Source of the DNA: ZC4RG42 sp036676355
GTDB lineage: Bacteria; Pseudomonadota; Gammaproteobacteria; Burkholderiales; SG8-39
Reading direction: 5' to 3'
Length of the DNA: 64,000 nucleotides
Assembly: GCA_036676355.1 (NCBI GenBank)
Contig: JAKFDA010000017.1
Span: 1-64,000 of the forward strand
A program made the translations under genes and the position numbers. Each line of letters starts with the position of its first letter. Within the stretch, counting starts at the first letter, position 1. Below, piece after piece: positions 8,758 through 17,550 of the stretch. The notes below the pieces were generated by a model. That model worked only from the letters and a program-made list of their open reading frames with translations. It did not search any database and was not told the DNA's origin.

Positions 8758-11700
8758 TTACACCATCTTGCGCTGGCGCCGCAGGTCGTGCATGCAATGA
8801 GCGAGCCATTGCACGGTGAGCTTTTCCTGCAGTGAATTCTGCTTCAGACGTTCCGACAGGCCGTGAAAATCCACCGCATCGAGCGGCTGGTCCTGATTGA
8901 AGCAGGAAAAGACGTAGGTCACCTTGCCGGTTTCCGGATCGCGCTGGGGTTGCAGACACTGCGCGCAGATCTCTTTCATCATGCACTGCATCGGCGAGTT
9001 GATCGATCCGATGGCGTAGTGATGCGGTTTGAGATGCGCCTTCAGGCCGTCATGGCGGGCGCGACCGACCGCGGCCATCATACGATCGGAGCCGATTGCG
9101 ATAATGCGATCGGCGTCTTCCATGCGCACCGGCGTCGGGCCAAGCCGGCCGGACGCATAAGCCTGCATGGCTTGCACGATGTTGCCGACAAAGCTCAGAT
9201 CCTGCGGGCGCGTCGGGATGAAGCCGGGTTCTTCGTCACTGCACCAGATCACGATGTCCGCCGCCGCTTCGATTTCCTCGACCTTGTAGCGATCGATGAT
9301 TTTCTTGTAGCCGGCGAAATACAGCACCTTCGAGCCTTTCGCGCGAAACGCCTGGCCGATGGAAAACAGCACTGCGTTACCGAGACCGCCGCCAACCAGC
9401 ACCACGGTTTCATTCGCTTCGATGTGCGTCGGTGTGCCGGTCGGGCCCATGAGGACGACCGGTTCGCCCGGTTGCAGTGCGGCGCATAGACTTGACGAGC
9501 CACCCATTTCGAGCGTGATAGTGGAGACGAGGCCTTGTTCGCGATCCACCCATGCGCCGGTCAGTGCGATTCCTTCCATCGCCATGCGTGTATCGAGCGA
9601 GAGCGGGGCGAGCGATTCGAAATTCTGCAGGCGATAGAACTGACCCGGCTCGAAGCGCTTCGCCGCCAGCGGCGCTTTCAGAATGACTTCGACGATGGTC
9701 GGTGTCAGCCGTTTCACTTCGTGCACGGTGGCGCGTAACTCGTGATTCAACTCGGCAAAGAACTCGGCGGGCGTGCGCGCATCGACCGGCGCGCGTTGCG
9801 CCAGCACGCGACTCACTACCGGAAAACCCTGCTTGGCGGAGCCGAGCGCCTTCACCACGTTGCCGAAGAAGGATGGATGCAGATCGCCGAAGTAGGACAC
9901 GAAACGGCCGTCGCTCTGACGCGAGAGCAATACGTCCGCACTCGCCGGCTTCGACAATGCGTAGTGCGGCTTGATCGGCTCGCCTGCTTCGTCGCAGGCC
10001 TGAAAGTATTTGCCGTCGAGCTTGAAATGTGCGGCGTCTTCACGTGCGAGCACGGTATTCGGTTGCGTGCCGGCAGCGATGAAAATCGAACGCGCATGCA
10101 ATGAGTGTTCGCCGTCGGCGACCCACTTGCCGTCTTCGCCGAGGTGCTGTCTGGTGAAGCGCATGCCGTTGACGGCGCCGTATTCGTCCACATCGATTGC
10201 GACGGGATTCAGGCACTCGGCGAACACAGCGCCTTCTTCCAGCGCTTTCTCGACTTCTTCGTGGTTGAGCGTGTAGGAGGGACTGTCGATCAGGCGCCGC
10301 CGATAGGCGATCGTCGCGCCGCCCCATTCCTGCAGCATTTCGAGAATGCGTGGTTCGCGTTCTTCCCTCTGCGCTTTGGCGCGCTCGGCGCGAATCGCGC
10401 GCGCGTGATGGAGAAACTCTTCCGCGATTTCGCGCTCTTCGGTGTCCCAGCGTTCACGAATGACGTCTTCGCCGGTCTCCTTGGTGAGGGCTTCGTAGCG
10501 CCGCAGGAATTTCTCGACCTGCACCACGTAATAGGCGAGCGATTCGGTCGCAGCGTCGATGGCGGTCAGGCCGCCGCCTATCACGACGACAGGCAGACGC
10601 AATTGCATGTTGGCGATGGAATCACGCTTGGCCGCGCCGGTGAGTTGCAGCGCCATGAGAAAGTCGGAGGCGGTGCGCACGCCGCGCGCGAGGCCGTTCG
10701 GAATTTCGAGCACGGTCGGTTTGCCTGCACCCATCGCCAGCGCGACGTGGTCGAAACCGTTGGCATAGGCGTCTTCCAGCGTCATCGTGCCGCCGAAGCG
10801 GATGCCGCCGAACATGGCGAAGTGCTCGCGACGTTCGAGCAGCAGACGCAGAATCTTGAGGAAGTTCTTGTTCCAGCGCACGGTGATGCCGTACTCCGCC
10901 ACGCCGCCGAAGCCCGCCGATATGCGTTCATCGAGCGCTTCGAACAAGGACTCGACGTCGCGTACAGGCTCGAAGGGCGCACGGCTGCCGTCGGGGGCGA
11001 CACCGCCGAGGGCGGGATCGAGCGGTTCGATTTTCAAGCCGTCGATGCCGACCACGATGTGGCCGTCGTTCAGTAAGTTGTGCGCCAGGCCATAGCCGGC
11101 CGGGCCCATGCCGGCGACGAGAACCTTGTAGCCCGTTGCCGCGGCCGGATAGGGGCGTCGGATATTGAGCGGATTCCAACGCGTCAGCAGCGAATAGATT
11201 TCGAAACCCCAGGGCAGCTCCAGTACATCCTTGAGCGTGCGCGTTTCCGACTGCGGAATGTCGACCGGTTGTTGCTTCTGATAAATGCATGCTTTCATGC
11301 AGTCGTTGCAGATGCGATGGCCGGTCGCTGCGACCATCGGATTGTCGACGGCGATGATTGCCAGGGCGGCGAGCGAGAGACTCTGCGATTTCGCGCTGTG
11401 AAACTCGGATATCTTTTCTTCCAGCGGGCAGCCGGCAAGGGTCACGTTGAAAACGCTTTTCTTGAACGTGACCTGTTGCGGTGCCTCGACCGGTGCTTTT
11501 TCGCGCAGCCCCTTGGAGCAGGAATCCTTGCCCTGGTTGTGACACCAGATGCAGTAGTTGGTCTGATCGAGCGCGCCGGTGAGGTCGGTGCCCTGATCGG
11601 TCAGCTTGAAACCTTCGCGGCGGCGCAGATGTTCGGGCTGAATGCTGAACGTCGTGACGCCGTCTTCCTCCTTGCGCTGCGCGTGCAGCAGCAGGTTGTA

Positions 11701-12276
11701 TGGATCGGTTTTCGCCGGCTGCTTGAACAGCACGCCGTCGCGGTGCGCGCGCCGACCGACCGGTGTGTGCAGTGCCCAGCCGGCGTATTTAAGCGCGAGA
11801 TCCAGTTGGCGTGCATGGGCCGGCTCATCTTTCAGCCACGCTTCGACATGAGTGGCGAACGTCAATTCATCGAAGTGTCCGCCGAACAACTCGGTCAGTT
11901 CGCGCGCCAGCGCGGGGCCGTCGAGCGTTTCCGCTTCAGCGGGTTTGACCTTGCTTGCCGCGCGGCGCTGCACGAACTGGCGCTTGACGGCGTAGAGCGG
12001 CGACAGCGCGTCGTGTCGGGCGGCCAGCGCCATCACTGCATCGGTGATGCCGAACAGTTGTGCTAGAAAGCGATCCAGGTACGGCGCCAGATCGAGTAGC
12101 AGCGTGGATTCCTCCTTCATCGCGACGGCGCCGGGATTGGCGCGAGCGGAGAGGAGACGGCCCTTCAGTGCCGGCGCAGCGACGCCGACGAAATCGACGA
12201 AGTGAGCATCAAGCTTGATCAAGCCTTCGCGGCGATAGAGATCGGCAAACTGCAGGTTATGAGCGAGTCGGAGCAT
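8758..12276 (-). CDS. Single-chain Nfn-like (GltD-PyrK fusion) iron-sulfur flavoprotein
   Basis: A 1172-residue multidomain redox protein. Residues 1 to about 235 match no family I know. Next come two GltD-type 4Fe-4S sites: Cys242/245/253 with AGCP (Cys283), and RICNDCMKAC (Cys323/326/330). A GltD/NfnB-like FAD domain follows (VAGMGPAG, residues 387-394), then a second dinucleotide site (VIGGGLTAIDAA, near 565) and a charged helical insertion at about 590-690. The C-terminal 320 residues are a ferredoxin-NAD(P) reductase/PyrK-like module (FEPGQFYRL, LVGGGLGNAVLF) ending in a 2Fe-2S motif with Cys1098, 1104, 1107 and 1125. This is the NfnB plus NfnA composition in one chain. Electron exchange between pyridine nucleotides and the adjacent ferredoxin is inferred. 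The ATG at 12276 was chosen over a TTG at 12300. Confidence 0.75.
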   Translation of the reverse strand: MLRLAHNLQFADLYRREGLIKLDAHFVDFVGVAAPALKGRLLSARANPGAVAMKEESTLLLDLAPYLDRFLAQLFGITDAVMALAARHDALSPLYAVKRQFVQRRAASKVKPAEAETLDGPALARELTELFGGHFDELTFATHVEAWLKDEPAHARQLDLALKYAGWALHTPVGRRAHRDGVLFKQPAKTDPYNLLLHAQRKEEDGVTTFSIQPEHLRRREGFKLTDQGTDLTGALDQTNYCIWCHNQGKDSCSKGLREKAPVEAPQQVTFKKSVFNVTLAGCPLEEKISEFHSAKSQSLSLAALAIIAVDNPMVAATGHRICNDCMKACIYQKQQPVDIPQSETRTLKDVLELPWGFEIYSLLTRWNPLNIRRPYPAAATGYKVLVAGMGPAGYGLAHNLLNDGHIVVGIDGLKIEPLDPALGGVAPDGSRAPFEPVRDVESLFEALDERISAGFGGVAEYGITVRWNKNFLKILRLLLERREHFAMFGGIRFGGTMTLEDAYANGFDHVALAMGAGKPTVLEIPNGLARGVRTASDFLMALQLTGAAKRDSIANMQLRLPVVVIGGGLTAIDAATESLAYYVVQVEKFLRRYEALTKETGEDVIRERWDTEEREIAEEFLHHARAIRAERAKAQREEREPRILEMLQEWGGATIAYRRRLIDSPSYTLNHEEVEKALEEGAVFAECLNPVAIDVDEYGAVNGMRFTRQHLGEDGKWVADGEHSLHARSIFIAAGTQPNTVLAREDAAHFKLDGKYFQACDEAGEPIKPHYALSKPASADVLLSRQSDGRFVSYFGDLHPSFFGNVVKALGSAKQGFPVVSRVLAQRAPVDARTPAEFFAELNHELRATVHEVKRLTPTIVEVILKAPLAAKRFEPGQFYRLQNFESLAPLSLDTRMAMEGIALTGAWVDREQGLVSTITLEMGGSSSLCAALQPGEPVVLMGPTGTPTHIEANETVVLVGGGLGNAVLFSIGQAFRAKGSKVLYFAGYKKIIDRYKVEEIEAAADIVIWCSDEEPGFIPTRPQDLSFVGNIVQAMQAYASGRLGPTPVRMEDADRIIAIGSDRMMAAVGRARHDGLKAHLKPHHYAIGSINSPMQCMMKEICAQCLQPQRDPETGKVTYVFSCFNQDQPLDAVDFHGLSERLKQNSLQEKLTVQWLAHCMHDLRRQRKMV

Positions 12277-12390
12277 TAGGTGTCCGGCGCGCGAGTTCAA
12301 CGTGCATGTTTCGCGCGCTCAGAGGCTGGAGGATGAGGGCTTGCAGAAGAAATGGGGGCGGCTGATCGTTTAGCAAGACCGGCCTGCCGA

Positions 12391-12714
12391 TCAGCGTTCC
12401 AGCAGATGCAGTTTTTCTTTGACGTCTTTCCATTCTTCGGCGTCAGGCAGCGCTTCCTTGCGATCGGTGATGGCGGGCCACTCGCGCGCCAGTTCGGCGT
12501 TCAGCGCGATGAAATTGCGCTGGTCTTCCGGCACATCTTCCTCTGCGTAGATCGCGTTCACCGGGCATTCCGGGATGCAGACGGCGCAGTCGATACACTC
12601 GTCCGGATCGATCGCCAGAAAATTGGGGCCTTCGCGGAAGCAATCGACCGGGCATACATCAACGCAGTCGGTATGCTTGCACTTGATACAGGATTCGGTA
12701 ACAACGTGAGGCAT
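12391..12714 (-). CDS. fdxA: 7Fe ferredoxin FdxA (3Fe-4S/4Fe-4S)
   Basis: A 107-residue Azotobacter-type ferredoxin. It starts MPHVVTESCIKCKHTDCVDVCPVDCF, with the first cluster ligands, followed by CIDCAVCIPECPVNAI for the 4Fe-4S cluster, and the usual charged C-terminal extension (EWKDVKEKLHLLER). It is a soluble one-electron carrier. The start is the ATG at 12714, preceded by AGGA; the frame is open to 12882 but that part is not ferredoxin-like. It is the first gene before the Nfn-like flavoprotein, 114 bases away on the same strand, making it the likely physiological partner. Confidence 0.95.
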   Translation of the reverse strand: MPHVVTESCIKCKHTDCVDVCPVDCFREGPNFLAIDPDECIDCAVCIPECPVNAIYAEEDVPEDQRNFIALNAELAREWPAITDRKEALPDAEEWKDVKEKLHLLER

Positions 12715-12880
12715 GATGGGTCCTGAATATGAATTCGATAAATCGGCATTTCGACTATTGCCGCGCGCCGTTTCAAGCAGCGTATTCACAACGCATAAAG
12801 GCGACGTGAACGAAGCAAGATTAGCCCACTCGGCTCCCCATTTCAAACGTGGGGAACATGGAAAATACTTATGCGACAAC

Positions 12881-12922
12881 AATATAAAACGCTGTCCTGC
12901 GCATGGATTTGCCGTAGATCAA
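12881..12922 (-). promoter_or_regulatory. Predicted class II FNR-type promoter of fdxA
   Basis: On the minus strand the 14-base site TTGATCTACGGCAA (12909-12922) matches TTGAT-N4-ATCAA fully in the left half and 3 of 5 in the right half. Exactly 22 bases separate it from a TATATT -10 (12881-12886), the spacing of FNR sites centred at -41.5. The leader to fdxA would be about 160 bases. Confidence 0.55.
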
Positions 12923-12974
12923 GAAAACCTTGCATACCGCATGCGGTCGATGCGGTCGACTCGGGCGTGAAGCA

Positions 12975-13844
12975 ATGAAGAGCAGTGAGTCCCTGTTTCT
13001 GGATGTGCGCGGCCTGCGCTATCACGTGCGGCGCTGGGGCGACGTCGATGCGCCGATGCTGTGGATGCTGCATGGCTGGATGGATGTCTCGGCGTCGTTT
13101 CAGTTCGTTGTCGATGCCTTGCAAGGCGATTGGTGCGTCATGGCGCCCGATTGGCGCGGCTTTGGCGAAACACAATGGAGCGGCGCACAGAGTTACTGGT
13201 TCCCTGACTATCTGGCTGATCTGGATCAACTGCTCGATCGCCTGCAGCCCGCCGTGCCGGTTCGTCTTGTGGGGCATAGCATGGGCGGCAACGTCGCCTG
13301 CCTGTATGCCGGTGTCCGGCCGCATCGCGTCGGCAGATTGATCAACCTCGAAGGTCTGGGCGTCGCCATGCAACCGCCCGAGCAGGCGGTGGCGCGCTAC
13401 GAGCGTTGGCTGGGTGAACTCGCCGCGCCGACGCGGTTCAATTCCTATCAAAGCTTCGATGCCTTCGCTCAGCGTCTCATGCAGCGCACTCCGCGTCTGA
13501 CTGCGGCGCGCGCTGATTTTCTCGCCCGACATTGGGGCAGGGAAGACGAATCAGGTCGTGTGGTGCTGCGTGGCGACCCGGCGCACAAACGTGTCAATCC
13601 GATTCTTTATCGGCTGGCCGAAGCGATGGCCTGCTGGCGCCGGGTCACCGCTGATGTCCTATGGGTCGAAGGCGCGGACTCCGGCGCTGCGAAGCGGCTC
13701 AACCTAAGCGCCGAGGACGTTGCTGCGCGTCGCGCATGTTTCTCGTCGCTGCGTTGCGAGACCGTCGCCGACGCTGGTCACATGCTGCATCACGAGCAGC
13801 CGGAGGCACTTGCCGGACTGATCGATGCGTTCCTCGCGCCCTGA
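12975..13844 (+). CDS. Alpha/beta hydrolase
   Basis: A 289-residue alpha/beta-hydrolase-fold enzyme. The oxyanion-hole segment is MLHGWMDVSASFQ, the nucleophile elbow is GHSMGGNVA (Ser in the G-x-S-x-G motif), and the catalytic histidine is in DAGHMLHHEQPEAL. A lid region rich in Arg and Gln lies in the middle. There is no signal peptide, so it is cytoplasmic. The substrate cannot be predicted; relatives include esterases and C-C hydrolases. The ATG at 12975 was chosen because the motif-bearing core begins soon after it; an in-frame start at 12930 would add a poorly conserved leader. It is divergent from fdxA. Confidence 0.8.
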   Translation: MKSSESLFLDVRGLRYHVRRWGDVDAPMLWMLHGWMDVSASFQFVVDALQGDWCVMAPDWRGFGETQWSGAQSYWFPDYLADLDQLLDRLQPAVPVRLVGHSMGGNVACLYAGVRPHRVGRLINLEGLGVAMQPPEQAVARYERWLGELAAPTRFNSYQSFDAFAQRLMQRTPRLTAARADFLARHWGREDESGRVVLRGDPAHKRVNPILYRLAEAMACWRRVTADVLWVEGADSGAAKRLNLSAEDVAARRACFSSLRCETVADAGHMLHHEQPEALAGLIDAFLAP

Positions 13845-13929
13845 GAAGCGAGGGGCGCGTGGTACTATTGCGCGTTATGGCGGACCGTCGGCGATCGACA
13901 GAAATCGTGGCGGACCCACCGAAAAGATC

Positions 13930-14766
13930 ATGGCACTCAACCTCGATTTGCATTGTCACTCGACTTTTTCCGACGGCGTGTTGTCGCCGCAGGACTTGTT
14001 GCGTCGCGCTGCGGCCAACGGCGTAAATGCACTGGCGTTGACGGATCATGACAACGTCTCGGGCTTGAGCGAAGCTGCGCTGGCAGCGCAGGAGAGCGGC
14101 ATTCGTTTCGTTCCTGGTGTAGAGATCTCCACAACCTGGAACGAGCTGACCATCCACATCGTCGGCCTGGGCATCGACCACGAAAACGCTGCGTTGCAAG
14201 ACGGCCTCGCACATGTGCGCAGCAGCCGCGGCCGGCGCGCCGAACTGATCGCCGTGGAACTCGATCGCGTCGGGATCGACGGCAGCCTGGAAGGTGCGTA
14301 CGCTTATGCGGAGAACCCCGAACTGATCAGCCGCACCCATTTCGCACGCTTCCTGGTGTCGCACGGCTATGCTTCGGATGTGAAATCGGTGTTTCAACAT
14401 TTTCTCGTTCCAGGCAAGCCGGGTTATGTCGCGCACGAGTGGTGCACTGTGACGGAGGCGGTAGGCTGGATTTGCGCGAGCGGCGGCCAGGCGATCGTTG
14501 CGCATCCGGGACGCTACAAGATGAATCGCCATGAGATGACGCAGTTTCTTGGCGAGTTCAAGGAAGCGGGCGGCACCGGTATCGAAGTCGTCACAGGCAG
14601 TCATTCACCCGAGCAATATGACGAATATGCGCGCCGCGCGCGGGATTTCGAATTGCTCGCTTCGCGCGGATCTGATTTTCACGGTCCCGGCGAAACGCGC
14701 GCAGACCTCGGGCGCTTGCCTGATCTGCCGCGCGATGTGAAGCCTGTCTGGCGCGACTGGGTCTGA
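13930..14766 (+). CDS. PHP domain phosphoesterase, RNase AM/YciV type
   Basis: A 278-residue PHP-domain protein. The metal-binding motifs are visible: DLHCHSTFSDGVLSPQDL at the N-terminus, ALTDHDNVSG, PGVEISTTW, an internal AHPGRY, and a C-terminal GSDFHGPGE. Members of this family hydrolyse 3',5'-nucleoside bisphosphates, and E. coli YciV (RNase AM) is a 5'-3' exoribonuclease that matures rRNA 5' ends. The ATG at 13930 places the first metal motif at residue 5, as in homologues. The YciO-type gene follows on the same strand, a neighbourhood also seen for yciV/yciO in other proteobacteria. Confidence 0.87.
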   Translation: MALNLDLHCHSTFSDGVLSPQDLLRRAAANGVNALALTDHDNVSGLSEAALAAQESGIRFVPGVEISTTWNELTIHIVGLGIDHENAALQDGLAHVRSSRGRRAELIAVELDRVGIDGSLEGAYAYAENPELISRTHFARFLVSHGYASDVKSVFQHFLVPGKPGYVAHEWCTVTEAVGWICASGGQAIVAHPGRYKMNRHEMTQFLGEFKEAGGTGIEVVTGSHSPEQYDEYARRARDFELLASRGSDFHGPGETRADLGRLPDLPRDVKPVWRDWV

Positions 14767-14883
14767 TGCACCGGTTTGCGGTCGGACGACGCGCGCGATA
14801 TGTGACCATCGATTCGAAACACAACGGTGCGTGCCGCGAATCGCGGCGCTTAGCGGCATGTCCCTGAATAGAACCAATCGCAC

Positions 14884-15507
14884 ATGTCACAGTATTTTGT
14901 CATTCACCCCACCAATCCGCAGCGGCGCTTGATCACGCAGGCGGCGGAGATCGTTCGTGACGGCGGCGTAATCGCCTATCCCACCGATTCGTGCTATGCG
15001 CTCGGCTGCCATCTGGGGGACAAGGAGGCAATGATGCGATTACGGCGCATCCGGCACGTCGACGATAGCCACCACCTCACTTTGATGTGCCGGGACCTGT
15101 CTGAAATTGCCGTGTTCGCGCGCGTCGATAACGCGCAATACCGTCTGATCAAGGCGCTGACGCCGGGGAGTTACACGTTCATTCTGGAAGGCACGCGCGA
15201 ATTGCCGCGCCGCCTGCTGCACCCGCGTCGCAAGACCATCGGACTGCGCGTTCCCGAGCACCCGGTCGCACAGGCGCTGCTCGCCGAACTGAACGAGCCG
15301 CTGCTGTCGACGACGCTGATGTTGAGCGGCGACGAATTTCCGCTGAACGAAGCAACCGACATTCGCGCCAGGCTGGAACGTGAACTCGATCTCGTCATGG
15401 ATGCCGGTCCGTGCGGCATTGAACCAACCACTGTGGTCGATCTCACCGGCGAAACGGTCGAAATTCTGCGCAAGGGTAAAGGTTCCATCGCGCAGATCGC
15501 GCACTGA
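14884..15507 (+). CDS. yciO: YciO/Sua5 family protein (threonylcarbamoyl-AMP synthase-like)
   Basis: A 207-residue single-domain member of the Sua5/YciO/YrdC family. The nucleotide- and RNA-binding fold is shown by GGVIAYPTDSCYALG, RIRHVDDSHHLTLMC, LTPGSYTFILEGT and KTIGLRVPEHPVA. Sua5 and TsaC make L-threonylcarbamoyl-AMP for the t6A modification of tRNA. YciO is a divergent branch whose contribution to t6A is weaker or different. The YciO-like N-terminus (QYFVIHPTNPQRRLI) and the partnership with the PHP gene favour YciO over TsaC. The start is the ATG at 14884. Confidence 0.87.
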   Translation: MSQYFVIHPTNPQRRLITQAAEIVRDGGVIAYPTDSCYALGCHLGDKEAMMRLRRIRHVDDSHHLTLMCRDLSEIAVFARVDNAQYRLIKALTPGSYTFILEGTRELPRRLLHPRRKTIGLRVPEHPVAQALLAELNEPLLSTTLMLSGDEFPLNEATDIRARLERELDLVMDAGPCGIEPTTVVDLTGETVEILRKGKGSIAQIAH

Positions 15508-15674
15508 GACACCGGGTCAAGCGGGCGGCTCTGCTAAAATCGCGCGCTTATGCGAAGGGGAACTCCGATCAGCCGACTCGGCGCGCGCCGTCGCGCAATG
15601 GGAACATTTTCGCGTCCGACCCTCGCGCGTTGCGCTCGCGCCCGACACTCGATCGAACATTTCTCCGAGCCCTG

Positions 15675-16334
15675 ATGGAATTGAACGTCGTCCAGACCAT
15701 TGCCCTGTATGCGATTCCGGTCATTTTCGCCATCACATTGCATGAAGCGGCGCATGGTTATGTGGCGAAGTGGTTCGGCGATTCCACAGCCTATGCGCTT
15801 GGGCGGGTCAGTCTGAATCCGCTGCGCCATATCGATCCGGTGGGCACCATACTCGTGCCATTGTTGATCCTGCTTGCCAGCAAACTGTTGGGCGGCAGCC
15901 CGCTGCTGTTCGGCTGGGCCAAGCCGGTGCCGGTCAACTATCACGCGCTGCGCCGCCCCAAGCGGGACATGATGTGGGTCGCCGCGGCCGGCCCGAGCGC
16001 CAATGCACTGATGGCGCTGGGCTGGGCCGTCGCGCTCAAGTTCGCTATCGTGAACGGCATGGCGGAAGGCAATTACTTTTACGAAATCGCTTCGGCCGGC
16101 ATATTCATAAACGTGATTTTGATGGTGCTCAATCTGCTGCCCATTCCGCCGCTCGACGGCGGACGTATCGCGGTGGGCCTGCTGCCGAATAAACTGGCGG
16201 GGTCGTTCGCCCGGATCGAGCCTTACGGTTTTCCGATTCTGTTGTTGTTGTTGGTGACCAATCTGTTGACCGTGATTCTGACGCCGATGATCATCGTGTC
16301 GTATCAACTGATCGGCGCTTTGTTTCAACTTTAA
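15675..16334 (+). CDS. Site-2 protease family membrane metalloprotease (M50)
   Basis: A 219-residue polytopic membrane protein. The zinc site is formed by LHEAAHGY (HExxH near residue 23) and the distal NLLPIPPLDGGRI aspartate motif. Hydrophobic stretches near residues 5-20, 50-65, 95-120, 130-150 and 185-210 are consistent with a compact rhomboid-like S2P without a PDZ domain, unlike RseP at 57867. The substrate is unknown. The ATG at 15675 was chosen because it directly precedes the first membrane segment. The trpS gene starts 13 bases later, so the two are probably co-transcribed. Confidence 0.87.
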   Translation: MELNVVQTIALYAIPVIFAITLHEAAHGYVAKWFGDSTAYALGRVSLNPLRHIDPVGTILVPLLILLASKLLGGSPLLFGWAKPVPVNYHALRRPKRDMMWVAAAGPSANALMALGWAVALKFAIVNGMAEGNYFYEIASAGIFINVILMVLNLLPIPPLDGGRIAVGLLPNKLAGSFARIEPYGFPILLLLLVTNLLTVILTPMIIVSYQLIGALFQL

Positions 16335-16347
16335 AGGACAAGAGCGA

Positions 16348-17550
16348 ATGTACGCGGAGCGCGTCGTTTCCGGCATGCGACCCACAGGGAGTCTGCACCT
16401 CGGGCATTACCACGGAGCCCTGAAGAACTGGGTCCGCCTGCAGAGCGAATATCCCTGTCTGTACTTCGTCGCGGACTGGCACGCATTGACCACGCATTAC
16501 GACACCCCCGAAGTCATCGAGGACAACGTCTGGGAAATGGTCATCGACTGGCTCGCCGCCGGGGTCGATCCTTCGCAGGCGACGCTGTTCATCCAGTCGC
16601 GCGTACCGGAACACGCCGAGTTGCATACGCTGCTTTCGATGATCACGCCGCTGGGCTGGCTCGAACGCGTCCCAACCTACAAGGACCAGCAGGAGAAGCT
16701 CACCGACCGCGATCTGTCCACCTATGGCTTTCTCGGCTATCCGCTGTTGCAGGCGGCCGATGTGCTGATCTATCGGGCGCAATATGTGCCGGTGGGCGAA
16801 GATCAGGTGCCGCATATCGAATTCATGCGCGAAATGGCGCGGCGCTTCAATCACATTTACGGACGCGAGCCGGGTTTTGAGCAGAAGGCGCTCGACGCAG
16901 TGAAAAAACTCGGCAGCCGCAAGGCCAAGCTCTACAAACAGTTACGCACGCGCTATCAGGAACAGGGCGACGAAGGCGCGCTGGAATCGGCCAAGGCGCT
17001 GCTCGACGAGGCGCAGAATCTCTCGGTCGGCGACAGTGAACGCCTGTTTGGTTATCTGGAAGGCGGCGGGCGTATGATCCTGGCCGAGCCGGAGGTGCTG
17101 CTGACGGAAGCTTCCAGACTGCCGGGGCTCGACGGCGCGAAGATGTCGAAATCCTACGGCAACGCAATCGGGTTGCGCGAAGACCCCGAATCGGTGACGA
17201 AAAAAATCCGCACCATGCCGACCGATCCGGCGCGCGTGAAACGCACCGACCCAGGCGAGCCGGAGCGCTGCCCGGTGTGGCAGTTCCATCTCGTCTATTC
17301 CGACGACAAGACCAAGGACTGGGTGCAGTACGGCTGCCGCAATGCAACCATCGGTTGCCTCGAATGCAAACAACCCATCATCGACAAGGTGCTCGCCGAA
17401 CAGGGACCGATGCGCGAACGCGCGCAGCGCTATCTCGACGATCCGACGCTGGTGAAAAACATCATCGCCGACGGCTGCGACAAGGCGCGCGAGTTCGCGC
17501 GCGAAACCATGCGCGACGTGCGCGATGCGATGGGGCTCGACTATTCATGA
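16348..17550 (+). CDS. trpS: Tryptophan--tRNA ligase
   Basis: A 400-residue class I aminoacyl-tRNA synthetase that charges tRNA-Trp. The HIGH-type motif is SLHLGHYHG (His17 to His20) and the KMSKS loop is GAKMSKSYGN near residue 265. At 400 residues it is longer than the roughly 334-residue E. coli enzyme, because of an insertion of about 60 residues around 175-235 (RKAKLYKQLRTRYQEQGDEG) that is common in betaproteobacterial TrpS. The C-terminus includes CRNATIGCLECKQPI. The stop overlaps the scpA start by four bases (ATGA). Confidence 0.97.
   Translation: MYAERVVSGMRPTGSLHLGHYHGALKNWVRLQSEYPCLYFVADWHALTTHYDTPEVIEDNVWEMVIDWLAAGVDPSQATLFIQSRVPEHAELHTLLSMITPLGWLERVPTYKDQQEKLTDRDLSTYGFLGYPLLQAADVLIYRAQYVPVGEDQVPHIEFMREMARRFNHIYGREPGFEQKALDAVKKLGSRKAKLYKQLRTRYQEQGDEGALESAKALLDEAQNLSVGDSERLFGYLEGGGRMILAEPEVLLTEASRLPGLDGAKMSKSYGNAIGLREDPESVTKKIRTMPTDPARVKRTDPGEPERCPVWQFHLVYSDDKTKDWVQYGCRNATIGCLECKQPIIDKVLAEQGPMRERAQRYLDDPTLVKNIIADGCDKAREFARETMRDVRDAMGLDYS

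Noticed and set aside
12936..12947. 12-bp perfect palindrome ACCGCATGCGGT upstream of the alpha/beta hydrolase gene
   Set aside because: Isolated and short; expected by chance in GC-rich DNA and without a promoter context that would identify a regulator.
16335..16347. Tryptophan-responsive leader before trpS
   Set aside because: The gap to the preceding protease gene is 13 bases; there is no room for a T-box or leader peptide.
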